Origin: Porticoccaceae bacterium | GTDB lineage: Bacteria; Pseudomonadota; Gammaproteobacteria; Pseudomonadales; Porticoccaceae | DNA: 64,000 nucleotides | Assembly (NCBI GenBank): GCA_026005035.1 | Contig: BPKH01000001.1 | Span: forward strand, 1-64,000 | Direction: 5' to 3' | Shown: positions 9,452 to 17,016 of the stretch, one piece after another | Numbering within the stretch: the stretch's first letter is position 1 | How the letters are laid out: the number at the start of each line of letters is the position of its first letter | Made by a program: the position numbers and the translations under genes | The notes under the pieces: generated by a model | The model's database searches: none | Told to the model about the DNA's origin: nothing | What the model saw: only the letters and a program-made list of their open reading frames with translations

Positions 9452-12145
9452 TCACGCTTCCCGCGCCGATTCGGGCGCTCCCTCGGCGAGCGCCTTGTGG
9501 ACCACCTCGTAGAGATCCGGCGAGAGCGGGCCGGCGGCGGCGATCTGCTCGAGGGCCGCGCGCATCTGCAGCGCCAGTCCCGGCGGCAGGCGGCGATAAC
9601 GGGTGAGCGGCACCGCCAAGCGCGCGGCGAGCTGCGGGTTGCCCGCATCCAGAGTGAGCACCCAGCGGGCGAGCAGCCGATATCCAGCGCCGTCGCGGCG
9701 GTGAAAGTTGACGTGATTGCGGTGGGCGAAGGTTCCCAGCAGTGCGCGCACCCGGTTGGGATTGCGCGCATCGAAGGCTTCATGGCGCGTGAGGGCGTCC
9801 ACCCGCTCGACGCCCCCCGGTGGACTCGCCGCCGCCTGGATTTCGAACCACCGGTCCACCGCCAACGGCTCGTCCCGCCAGCGCCGGTAAAAAGCTTCCA
9901 GGGCCTCTCGGCCAAGGGTTGCGCAGGTCTCGCTCGGAGAATCGACGAGGGCGCCGAGCGCGGCGTACACGTCGGTCATGTTGTCCGCCTCGAGCGCCTG
10001 GCGGTGGGCGAGCCTCGCGCATTCCGGGTCGTCGAGGAGGGTCAGGTAGCCCAGCGCGGCGTTGGCCAGAGCGCGCCTACCCATCTGCTCGGGGTCGGGG
10101 CGGGCCGGCTCCGCCACCCGGTGGGCCTCCCGGCAGGTCAGCAAGTGGGAGCGAAAGCGCTCGGCGATTCGCCTCGCCACCCCCTGCCGCACCTCGTGGA
10201 TCTCGTGGATCGGGATCGGCTCGAAGGCCTCGGCCAGGGCATCCTCGGTGGGCAGCTTGAGCATCCGGGCCAGGAGTTCGCGGTCGGCGGGCGGTGCGGA
10301 CAACAGGCGGGCGAAGGCTTGCTCCAGCCGCTCGTCGAGGGGCACCTGACGCCCATCGAGGCGGGCGCGGACCTGTTCCACCAGGATCTCCAGGGCCAAT
10401 CGATGCCAAGCCTCGTAGCGGTTGAAGCCGTCGGTGTCGGCATCCATCAAGAATTTTAAATCGTCGCGGCCGTAGGGAAAGTGCCAGCGCACCGGGGCCG
10501 AGAACCCCCGGAAGAGGGAGGGCACCACCGGCTCGCGCACCTCGCGGAAGACCACCGTCTGGCGGCGCTCGGCGAGGGCCACCACCGCCTCGGCGGCGCC
10601 TTCCGCCCCACCACCGTACAGGGGCACGGGCCCTTGCCGGCCGATCAGGGCGAGGCGCACCGGGATGAGGAGAGGAAACTTCGGCGCGCCGTCCGGAGTG
10701 GGCGGGCAACTTTGCTCGAATTCCAGGGTGTAGGTGCCCGCTTCGGGATCCCACCGGCCGTTCACCGCCACGCGGGGCGTACCCGCCTGATCGTACCAGC
10801 GCAGAAATTGCTGGAGATCTCGGCCGGAGGCTTCTTCCATGGCGGCCAGGAAGTCCTCCACCGTGGCGGCGCAGCCGTCGTGGCGGGCAAAGTAGAGGTC
10901 GCAGCCGGCGCGGAAGCGCTCGGGGCCGAGGAGCGCGTGGAGCATGCGCACCACCTCGGCGCCCTTTTCGTAGACGGTGAGGGTGTAGAAGTTGGAAATC
11001 TCCAGGTAGGAGCGGGGGCGCACCGGATGGGCCAGCGGCCCCTCGTCCTCGGCGAATTGCCGTTCGCGCAACAGTTCCACTTCCTCGATGCGGCGCACCG
11101 CCGGCGAGCCGAAGTCGGCGGAAAACTGGCTCTCCCGGAAGACGGTGAACCCCTCCTTGAGGGAGAGCTGGAACCAGTCGCGCAGGGTGACCCGGTTGCC
11201 CGACCAATTGTGGAAATACTCGTGGGCGACGACGGCGCGGATGGTGCGGTAGCCGGCGTCGGTGGTGAGCTCGGGGCAGGCGAGCAGGGCCTGGACGTTG
11301 AACAGGTTGAGCCCCTTGTTCTCCATCGCGCCCATGTTGAAGTCTTCCACCGCCGCGATCATGTAGACGTCCAGGTCGTACTCGCGACCGTAGACCCGCT
11401 CGTCCCAGGCCATGGCCTCCCGCAGGGCCTCGAGGGCGAAGTCCAGTTTGTCCAGATCACGGGGAGCGGCGTAGAGGTGGAGGGCCACGTCGCGGCCGCT
11501 CGCGGTGCGGAAGCGGCCCTCCACCCGCCCCAGTCGCCCGGCCACGAGGGCAAACAGATAGCTCGGCTTGGGGAAGGGGTCGTGCCAGTCGGCGTAGTGC
11601 CGCCCGTCCGCAAGCCTTCCGCCCCCCGCCGGGTTGCCGTTGGACAGCAACACCGGACACTCCTCGGGATCGGCGATGAGGCGCACCGCGAAGGGGGCGA
11701 GCACGTCGGGCCGGTCGGGATAGAGGGTGATGCGCCGGAATCCCTCCGCTTCGCACTGGGTGCAGTAAAGCCCCCGCGAGCGGTAGAGTCCTTCCAAGGC
11801 GCTGTTGTCCTCCGGGCAGATCACCACCTCGGCGGCGAGCTCGAAGCGCTCCGGCAGGGGGCCGGGGAGGAGCACCTGCTCTTCGTCCACCTCCAGGGCG
11901 GCGAGCTCCACCGGCGCGCCGTCCAGGTGCAGGGAGACCAGCTCCAGATCCGCACCGTAAAGGGTGAGGGGCGCGCCGGGACCGCGCCCGGCGGGGTTGC
12001 GGCGAAAGGCGATGCGCGAGCGCACCAGGGTCCGGCGGGGATGGAGTTCGACGGTCAGTTGGACGCGCTCCACCAGGTGGTCGGGTGGCCGGTAGTCGTC
12101 CAGGTGCACCGGTTGCGGGGGCTTTTTGCGGGCGGGGATGTACAC
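9452..12145 (-). CDS. pepN: Aminopeptidase N (M1 family metallopeptidase)
   Basis: Cytoplasmic zinc aminopeptidase that trims N-terminal residues from peptides. The exopeptidase motif GAMEN is present at about residue 270, followed by the zinc site HEYFHNW with the third ligand Glu 19 residues on (LKEGFTVFRE). About 897 residues, close to the 870 of E. coli PepN, including the C-terminal helical domain. GTG at 12145 is chosen because AAGGAG lies 6 nt upstream; a TTG at 12163 is the alternative. It stands between the coiled-coil pair and a DUF2797 gene, same strand, with short gaps. Confidence 0.96.
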   Translation of the reverse strand: MYIPARKKPPQPVHLDDYRPPDHLVERVQLTVELHPRRTLVRSRIAFRRNPAGRGPGAPLTLYGADLELVSLHLDGAPVELAALEVDEEQVLLPGPLPERFELAAEVVICPEDNSALEGLYRSRGLYCTQCEAEGFRRITLYPDRPDVLAPFAVRLIADPEECPVLLSNGNPAGGGRLADGRHYADWHDPFPKPSYLFALVAGRLGRVEGRFRTASGRDVALHLYAAPRDLDKLDFALEALREAMAWDERVYGREYDLDVYMIAAVEDFNMGAMENKGLNLFNVQALLACPELTTDAGYRTIRAVVAHEYFHNWSGNRVTLRDWFQLSLKEGFTVFRESQFSADFGSPAVRRIEEVELLRERQFAEDEGPLAHPVRPRSYLEISNFYTLTVYEKGAEVVRMLHALLGPERFRAGCDLYFARHDGCAATVEDFLAAMEEASGRDLQQFLRWYDQAGTPRVAVNGRWDPEAGTYTLEFEQSCPPTPDGAPKFPLLIPVRLALIGRQGPVPLYGGGAEGAAEAVVALAERRQTVVFREVREPVVPSLFRGFSAPVRWHFPYGRDDLKFLMDADTDGFNRYEAWHRLALEILVEQVRARLDGRQVPLDERLEQAFARLLSAPPADRELLARMLKLPTEDALAEAFEPIPIHEIHEVRQGVARRIAERFRSHLLTCREAHRVAEPARPDPEQMGRRALANAALGYLTLLDDPECARLAHRQALEADNMTDVYAALGALVDSPSETCATLGREALEAFYRRWRDEPLAVDRWFEIQAAASPPGGVERVDALTRHEAFDARNPNRVRALLGTFAHRNHVNFHRRDGAGYRLLARWVLTLDAGNPQLAARLAVPLTRYRRLPPGLALQMRAALEQIAAAGPLSPDLYEVVHKALAEGAPESAREA

Positions 12146-12176
12146 GGCTGCTCCTTGCGCCAAGTCCGGTGGTGGA

Positions 12177-13004
12177 TCAGGAAAAGGTCACCGTCACCCG
12201 GTAACCGCCGTGCTTGCGCACGTTGAAAACGCCGCTGTCGAGCAGCAAGTACTGCCCCTTGATCCCGAGCAGGCGCCCCTCGACGCGGGCGGTCTTGGCC
12301 AGATCGAAGGCCCGCAGGCGAGGCGGCGGCTCGAGAACCGGGTAACGCGCGCTGAAACAGGCGGCCGAGGGAAGGGAGGCGATGGCCTCTTCCCCGAAGC
12401 GCTGCCGCAGGGCGTCGAGGCCCGAAGCCAGCTCGCCTTCCAGGCGTCGCCAGAGGGCGGGGAGATCGAGCGGCTCCGGATCGCCGCGCAGCATGGCGCG
12501 CCAATCGGTGCGATCGCCCACCCGCGCGCGCAGCAGATCCTCGACGAAACCCGCCTGCTGGCGGGTGGCGGTGCGCAGGACGGGGAGTGCCTGGACCGCA
12601 CCCTGGTCGAGCCAGCGGGTCGGCACCTCGCTCTCCCGCGTCAGACCCACCTTGGGGCCGGCGGTGTTGGCCAGGTAGACCAGGTGGGGCACGAAGCAAT
12701 GGCCCTGCGCCCAGTCCGGCTCGCGGCAGGTGCCGCGCTCATAGTGGCACAGCTCGGGGCGCAGGATGCAGCGGTCGCAGCGCGCCAGGCGGCGGAAACA
12801 GGGATAGCAGTGGCCCTGGGCGAAACTCTTGGCGGTGCGCCGCCCGCACGCCAGGCAGTGGATCTCGCCGGTGAAGTCGATCCGGAGTCGATCGCCGAGG
12901 CGCTCTTCCAGGGGAATCTCCCGCTCGTCCAGGCGCAGCCAGTAGCGGGCGGGCACACCGGCCGCCACCGCCATCTTGCGCAGCTGGCCGCACAGCTCCA
13001 CCAC
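12177..13004 (-). CDS. DUF2797 family zinc-binding protein
   Basis: Conserved protein of 275 residues matching DUF2797. Visible are cysteine pairs typical of zinc sites: CLACGRRTAK, CYPCF, CDRC, a Cys in ELCHYERGTCR, and then the VYLANTAGPKVGLTR and DQGA motifs conserved in the family. Function unknown. It starts with GTG close behind the yeaC-like stop and ends 31 nt before pepN, so co-transcription with the upstream yeaC-like, rhomboid and nadK genes is likely. Confidence 0.85.
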   Translation of the reverse strand: MVELCGQLRKMAVAAGVPARYWLRLDEREIPLEERLGDRLRIDFTGEIHCLACGRRTAKSFAQGHCYPCFRRLARCDRCILRPELCHYERGTCREPDWAQGHCFVPHLVYLANTAGPKVGLTRESEVPTRWLDQGAVQALPVLRTATRQQAGFVEDLLRARVGDRTDWRAMLRGDPEPLDLPALWRRLEGELASGLDALRQRFGEEAIASLPSAACFSARYPVLEPPPRLRAFDLAKTARVEGRLLGIKGQYLLLDSGVFNVRKHGGYRVTVTFS

Positions 13005-13010
13005 CGCGGC

Positions 13011-13262
13011 TCACTCGTCGGCGGCCGGCGCAGGCGACGCTTGGGGCTCACCCCCGCCCGGACAGCCGCCGGGCAGATAGCCGATCCGCGCTTCGGGAGG
13101 CTTGTGGCGGTGATCGTAGGCGATCACCGCCTGCAGACAGAGGGCCCGCTGCTCGGCGGTCAAACGGGTGCCGTCCGGCCACTTGCCGAGCTCCACCGCC
13201 CGCACCAGGCCCTCGTAGACCTCCTCCGGCAACTGGGCCGCCCATTCGACGAACGTCTTCAT
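13011..13262 (-). CDS. YeaC-like protein (DUF1315)
   Basis: Small 83-residue protein of the DUF1315/YeaC family, shown by the motif EEVYEGLVRAVELGKWPDG and the conserved LTAEQRALCLQ that follows. Function unknown. Its ATG overlaps the rhomboid stop (ATGA), and it is followed immediately by the DUF2797 gene. The C-terminal 20 residues (Pro/Gly/Ala-rich) are not conserved in the family. Confidence 0.85.
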   Translation of the reverse strand: MKTFVEWAAQLPEEVYEGLVRAVELGKWPDGTRLTAEQRALCLQAVIAYDHRHKPPEARIGYLPGGCPGGGEPQASPAPAADE

Positions 13263-14086
13263 CGCCCTTCCTCCCCGTCGCCCGCCGCGCGCCTGCGTCC
13301 GGCCGCCCGCCATCCCCCCACGGCGCCGAGCGCCGCGCCGGCGAGGAGTCCTCCCACGTGGGCGGCATTGGCGATGCCGCCACGCACGAAGAGGTCGACC
13401 ACACCGGTGGCGCACACCAGCAGCCAGCCGACCATCAGGACCACCAGTCCCGGCGGCAGCTGGTACTCGTGTCGCGGACAGAGCCGCTGGTGGACCCACA
13501 GATATCCCAGCAGTCCGAACACCACCCCGGACATCCCTCCGAATAGAGAAGGGCCGCTCCACAGGTACTGGGACAGACTCGAAGCCACCGCCAGCGCCAG
13601 CACCATGGCCAGCAGCGCCGTGCCCCCCGCCACCGCCTCGATGCGGCGCCCGAACTCCCACAGCCACAGCCCGTTGAAGGCCACGTGGAAAATGCCGAAG
13701 TGGAGAAACGCCGGGGTGACGAGCCGCCAGTATTCGCCGGCGGCGAGTGCGTCCCGGAGGGTGCCGAAGGCGATGCGGCCGTCGTCCAGGAGCGCGAAAT
13801 CCTGAAAGGTGAACCAGTGGAGCCAAGGGAAGGCGAAGCGGGGGATCGCCGTGCCCACAAGGGAAAGCGCCACCAATGCCAAGGTCACGGGGTGGCGGAG
13901 GGAGCGCGGGGGGCGGGGAGCGCCACCCGGAAGCGCCCCCTCCGGCATCCTGTCCACGTAGAGCACCGTCCACTCCCCCTCCCGGCGAAGCCGCCAAGCG
14001 ATCCCCTGGCGCTCGAGCTCGTCCAGCAAGGGGCCGAGGTCCAGGGACGCCGGAAAAGCGGCGAGGCGCAGGAATTCGCCGCTCAT
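13259..14086 (-). CDS. Rhomboid family intramembrane serine protease
   Basis: Membrane protease cleaving substrates within the bilayer. An N-terminal soluble domain of about 85 residues is followed by six predicted helices. The catalytic Ser lies in GGMSGVVFG (GxSG), the His in NAAHVGG of the last helix, and the oxyanion/support residues in HFGIFHVAFNG. This order (N-terminal domain plus six helices) fits GlpG-type enzymes. ATG at 14086 overlaps the nadK stop (ATGA); the 3' end overlaps yeaC. 275 residues. Confidence 0.9.
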   Translation of the reverse strand: MSGEFLRLAAFPASLDLGPLLDELERQGIAWRLRREGEWTVLYVDRMPEGALPGGAPRPPRSLRHPVTLALVALSLVGTAIPRFAFPWLHWFTFQDFALLDDGRIAFGTLRDALAAGEYWRLVTPAFLHFGIFHVAFNGLWLWEFGRRIEAVAGGTALLAMVLALAVASSLSQYLWSGPSLFGGMSGVVFGLLGYLWVHQRLCPRHEYQLPPGLVVLMVGWLLVCATGVVDLFVRGGIANAAHVGGLLAGAALGAVGGWRAAGRRRAAGDGEEGR

Positions 14087-14982
14087 CGCTCGATGTGGCT
14101 CTCGCTGTCGAGACGGCTCGCCCACCCCAGCTTGGTGCGGCAAATGGCGTAAAAGTTGTGGTCCCGCGGGTGGATCAGTTTCAGGGTCGTGGCCTCGCGC
14201 TCGATGCGGATCAGATCGCCCGGCTCGACGCAAAAATCCACCTGGCCGTCGCAGGTCACCTGGGGATGGAGGTCGCGCCGCTCGCCGAGGCGGATCTCGA
14301 CGCTGCTGTCTCCGGGAATGGCGATCGGTCGGCTGGTGAGGGTGTGGGGATTCATGGGCACCAGCACCATCGCCGACAGCGAGGGGTGGAGGATGGGGCC
14401 GCCGGCACTCAGGGCGTAGGCGGTGGAGCCGGTGGGCGTGGAGACGATCAGCCCGTCGGAGCGCTGGCTGTAGACGAACTGTTCGTCGATGAACAGCTCG
14501 AACTCGAGCATGCGCACCGACTTTCCGGGATGGAGCACCACGTCGTTGAGCGCCAGGCTACCGCCCAACGGGCGGCCGGCGCGCAACAGCTGCAGGGCGA
14601 GAAGGAAGCGCTCGGAGACCAGGTAGCGCCCTTCCAACACCTCCTTGAGGCGGGTCTCGATCTCGGCCGGATGGATGTCGGTGAGAAAGCCGAGCCTGCC
14701 CCGGTTGACCCCGAGCAGCGGCACGCCGTAGTGGACCAGGTCGCGGGCGGCGGCCAGCATGGAGCCGTCGCCGCCCACCACGATGACCAGCTCCACGGCG
14801 CGGCCCAGGTGGTCCCGGTCGGCGTAGGCGACGTTGGCTGCGCCCAGGTCCCCGGCGAGACTCTCCTCCACCAGCACCTCCTTCCCCTCCCGCTCCAGGA
14901 AGGCGAGAAGTGCCTTGAGGGTGTCAAGCACCTGGGGGTGGTGGAGGCTCGCCAACACCCCGATGCGCCGGAAGCCTTGCAT
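14083..14982 (-). CDS. nadK: NAD kinase
   Basis: Phosphorylates NAD to NADP with ATP in the cytoplasm. The signature motifs are all present: VVGGDGSML near residue 70, LALNDVVLHPG, and TPTGSTAYALSAGGPI. 299 residues, normal for proteobacteria. First gene of a likely nadK-rhomboid-yeaC-DUF2797 unit with overlapping junctions. A TATAAT hexamer at 15014-15019 lies 32 nt upstream of the start. Confidence 0.97.
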   Translation of the reverse strand: MQGFRRIGVLASLHHPQVLDTLKALLAFLEREGKEVLVEESLAGDLGAANVAYADRDHLGRAVELVIVVGGDGSMLAAARDLVHYGVPLLGVNRGRLGFLTDIHPAEIETRLKEVLEGRYLVSERFLLALQLLRAGRPLGGSLALNDVVLHPGKSVRMLEFELFIDEQFVYSQRSDGLIVSTPTGSTAYALSAGGPILHPSLSAMVLVPMNPHTLTSRPIAIPGDSSVEIRLGERRDLHPQVTCDGQVDFCVEPGDLIRIEREATTLKLIHPRDHNFYAICRTKLGWASRLDSESHIER

Positions 14983-15013
14983 GGACGGCGATCCGCGGCT
15001 CGGATGGGCGGAG

Positions 15014-15051
15014 ATTATACACGCCGCGCCCCACCCGTTTGGGTGGGGCGC
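15014..15051 (-). promoter_or_regulatory. Hairpin and -10 element between tRNA-Asp and nadK
   Basis: An 11-bp perfect stem (15026-15036 with 15041-15051, loop GTTT) follows the tRNA-Asp gene on the minus strand. It could end tRNA transcription or stabilise the tRNA 3' side, but lacks a T run. Just after it, TATAAT (15014-15019, minus strand) is a perfect -10 hexamer facing nadK; no good -35 is seen at the usual distance because that position falls inside the hairpin. Confidence 0.45.
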
Positions 15052-15065
15052 GGGACGTGGGAAGA

Positions 15066-15142
<77 letters not shown>

Positions 15143-15202
15143 GCGGACGATGACTGCGGCCAGCGCTCTGGAATTGGGCCCACCGCGCGCGGCGTGCTCC
15201 GG

Positions 15203-15278
15203 TGGTGGGTGGTACAGGGGTCGAACCTGTGACCTACGGCTTGTAAGGCCGTCGCTCTCCCGGCTGAGCTAACCACCC
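15203..15278 (-). tRNA. tRNA-Val (TAC)
   Basis: 76-nt tRNA with CCA encoded. Anticodon TAC lies in CTTACAA; acceptor GGGTGGT pairs perfectly with ACCACCC, and the T arm GGTTCGACCCC is standard. First gene of the tRNA-Val/tRNA-Asp transcript, about 10 nt after the predicted transcription start. Confidence 0.96.
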
Positions 15279-15294
15279 CTCGAGCGCGACGCGC

Positions 15295-15322
15295 ATTGTA
15301 GCGAATCGCCGGGGGCTGTCAA
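15295..15322 (-). promoter_or_regulatory. Sigma-70 promoter of the tRNA-Val/tRNA-Asp unit
   Basis: TTGACA (15317-15322) and TACAAT (15295-15300) on the minus strand are separated by 16 nt. The -10 is followed by a GC-rich discriminator (GCGCG), the pattern of stringently controlled tRNA promoters. Confidence 0.85.
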
Positions 15323-15383
15323 ATCTTTTTGTCCGCCGGGCGGCGGCGGGTTTACCATATCTGGCCCCAACTCCTGCAACGCC

Positions 15384-15755
15384 ATGGAGATCTACAAGGA
15401 GTTCACCTTCGAGGCCGCCCACCGGCTGCCCCACGTGCCCCAGGGGCACAAGTGCGGCCGGCTGCACGGCCATTCCTTCCGGGTGCGCATCTGGGTGTCC
15501 GGCGAGCCGGACCCGGAAAGCGGCTGGATCCTGGACTACGCCGCCATCCAGGAGGCGTTCTCCCCCTTGTATCAGCAGCTCGACCACCACTACCTCAACG
15601 AGATTCCGGGCCTGGAAAACCCCACCAGCGAGGTGCTGGCGCGCTGGCTATGGGAACGCCTGCATGCGCGCCTGCCGGGGCTGTGCCGGGTAGACGTGCA
15701 CGAAACCTGTACCACCGGCTGCAGCTACCGGGGGCCGGGAGGGACGGAGCCATGA
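15384..15755 (+). CDS. queD: 6-carboxy-5,6,7,8-tetrahydropterin synthase
   Basis: Makes 6-carboxytetrahydropterin from dihydroneopterin triphosphate for queuosine synthesis. Zinc ligands are the His of EAAHRL and the two His of RLHGHSF; the catalytic Cys is in HKCGRLHG, and LDHHYLNE carries the Asp/His pair, with Glu in VHETCTTG. 123 residues, as usual. The stop overlaps the ATG of the next gene (ATGA). Confidence 0.95.
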   Translation: MEIYKEFTFEAAHRLPHVPQGHKCGRLHGHSFRVRIWVSGEPDPESGWILDYAAIQEAFSPLYQQLDHHYLNEIPGLENPTSEVLARWLWERLHARLPGLCRVDVHETCTTGCSYRGPGGTEP

Positions 15756-16282
15756 CCCCGCCCCATCCGGCGAGCTTCGCCGGCGCCCTGCTCTACGGGG
15801 CGCTGCTCGCGGCCGCGGCGCTCTTCGCGGCGGGCGCCCTGCGCCGGCTGGAACGGCGCCTCGCGGCTCGTCTCGACGACGTCACGGCGCTGCGCTTCGT
15901 CGCCGCCCTCGCCCGCGCCCTGGTCTACCTGCTCGCGGTGGTGCTGTTCGCCCAGTTGGTGCCGGCCCTGCGAGCCATGGGGACCGCCCTCTTCGCCGGG
16001 GTGAGCCTGGTGTCGCTGGTGGTGGGACTGGCCGCACAAAACACCCTGGCCAACCTGGTGGCGGGATTCGCCCTGGTGCTCTACCGCCCCTTGGCGGTGG
16101 GCGACCGACTGCTGGTGACGACCCCCGCAGGGCCGATGGAAGCCCGGGTGGTGGAGATCTCCCTCGGCCACACGCGACTGGTGGACGATCAGGGCCGGGA
16201 GGTAGTGATGCCCAACTCCATTCTCGCCGGTTCCACCGTCGTGCGCCTGCCGACCGAGCCGCCCGCGCCCCCTTCCGCCTAG
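15752..16282 (+). CDS. Small MscS-family mechanosensitive channel protein
   Basis: Short (176 residues) MscS-type inner-membrane protein. Two N-terminal hydrophobic segments, then a pore-like helix rich in Gly/Ala ([25 protein letters not shown]) and the beta-domain segment [12 protein letters not shown]...[23 protein letters not shown], the most conserved part of MscS. The C-terminal alpha-beta domain of E. coli MscS is absent, so this is a minimal form. Translationally coupled to queD by ATGA overlap, which has no obvious functional meaning. Confidence 0.85.
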   Translation: MTPPHPASFAGALLYGALLAAAALFAAGALRRLERRLAARLDDVTALRFVAALARALVYLLAVVLFAQLVPALRAMGTALFAGVSLVSLVVGLAAQNTLANLVAGFALVLYRPLAVGDRLLVTTPAGPMEARVVEISLGHTRLVDDQGREVVMPNSILAGSTVVRLPTEPPAPPSA

Positions 16283-17016
16283 GCCATCACCAGGAGGGGG
16301 GCTTCCGCTCCCTGGAGAAGAGCCATCAGCCCCGAGCTGCCAAGGCGCCGCGCGAGACTCGTCGACAGCAGCACCAGGTCGACGTCGGCCGCGGCGCGCA
16401 GCAGGCGCGGCAGCTCCTCGGGAGCAGTCGGGCTCCAGGCGATGCGCGCCCCGGCGTCCTGGAGGCGCGCCAGTACCCGCCCCGGAAGGGGCGCCAGGGC
16501 GTAGATCCGCACCCGTGCGGTGGCACCGCTCGCCACCAGGCGCTCCAGCAGGCCGAGGGCCCGCGCCGACCCCTCGTCGCCGCTCCACAGCCAACCCACC
16601 GTCGCCAAGGAAGAGCGGTGCGCACTGGGAAAGCGCAATCGCCGCGGTCCGAGGGGGGGCAGGAAGAGATCGCGCCCCGACGCCAGCGCCTCTTCGAGCA
16701 GCGCACGGCGCTCTTCGAAGCGGCAGGTGACGCGCCCGCCGGCGAGCCGGTGCAGCTGGCTGCGCGCCCGCTCGAGGCGCCGGCGAGCGCGCTCCGCCAG
16801 CGCCTCTGGCGACAGGCGGCGCTCGGCACCCGTGGCGAAGAGCACCTCGGTGGCGAAGGGCAGCGCCGCCACCCGCTCCAGCCACTCGTCCGCCATCAGG
16901 CCGACGCGCAGCTCGGCGCCCCAACAAACCGCCAACTCCACCGCCGCCGCCAGGGCTTCGGCGGCGGCGCGTGCGTCCAGCAACAGCTGCAGTTCGGGGC
17001 GCTGTTCAGCCGCCAT
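16279..17016 (-). CDS. Hypothetical protein, possibly universal-stress-like fold, coupled to the Lon-type protease
   Basis: No family recognised with confidence. The 245-residue protein has an alternating hydrophobic-strand/helix pattern (LQLLLDARAAAEALAAAVELA, LRVGLMADEWLE, VRIYALAPLPGRVL, DVDLVLLSTSLA) that suggests two Rossmann-like halves, as in tandem universal stress proteins, but the ATP-binding GxxG signature of that family is not seen. ATG at 17016 with GGAGG 5 nt upstream is preferred over the GTG at 17022. It overlaps the 3' end of the protease gene by 11 nt, so translation is coupled and a role linked to the protease is possible. Confidence 0.65.
   Translation of the reverse strand: MAAEQRPELQLLLDARAAAEALAAAVELAVCWGAELRVGLMADEWLERVAALPFATEVLFATGAERRLSPEALAERARRRLERARSQLHRLAGGRVTCRFEERRALLEEALASGRDLFLPPLGPRRLRFPSAHRSSLATVGWLWSGDEGSARALGLLERLVASGATARVRIYALAPLPGRVLARLQDAGARIAWSPTAPEELPRLLRAAADVDLVLLSTSLARRLGSSGLMALLQGAEAPLLVMA

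Noticed and set aside
15026-15051. The 11-bp hairpin after tRNA-Asp as an intrinsic terminator
   Set aside because: The stem is strong, but no T run follows on the minus strand and a -10 hexamer for nadK comes right after, so it was listed only as an uncertain element.
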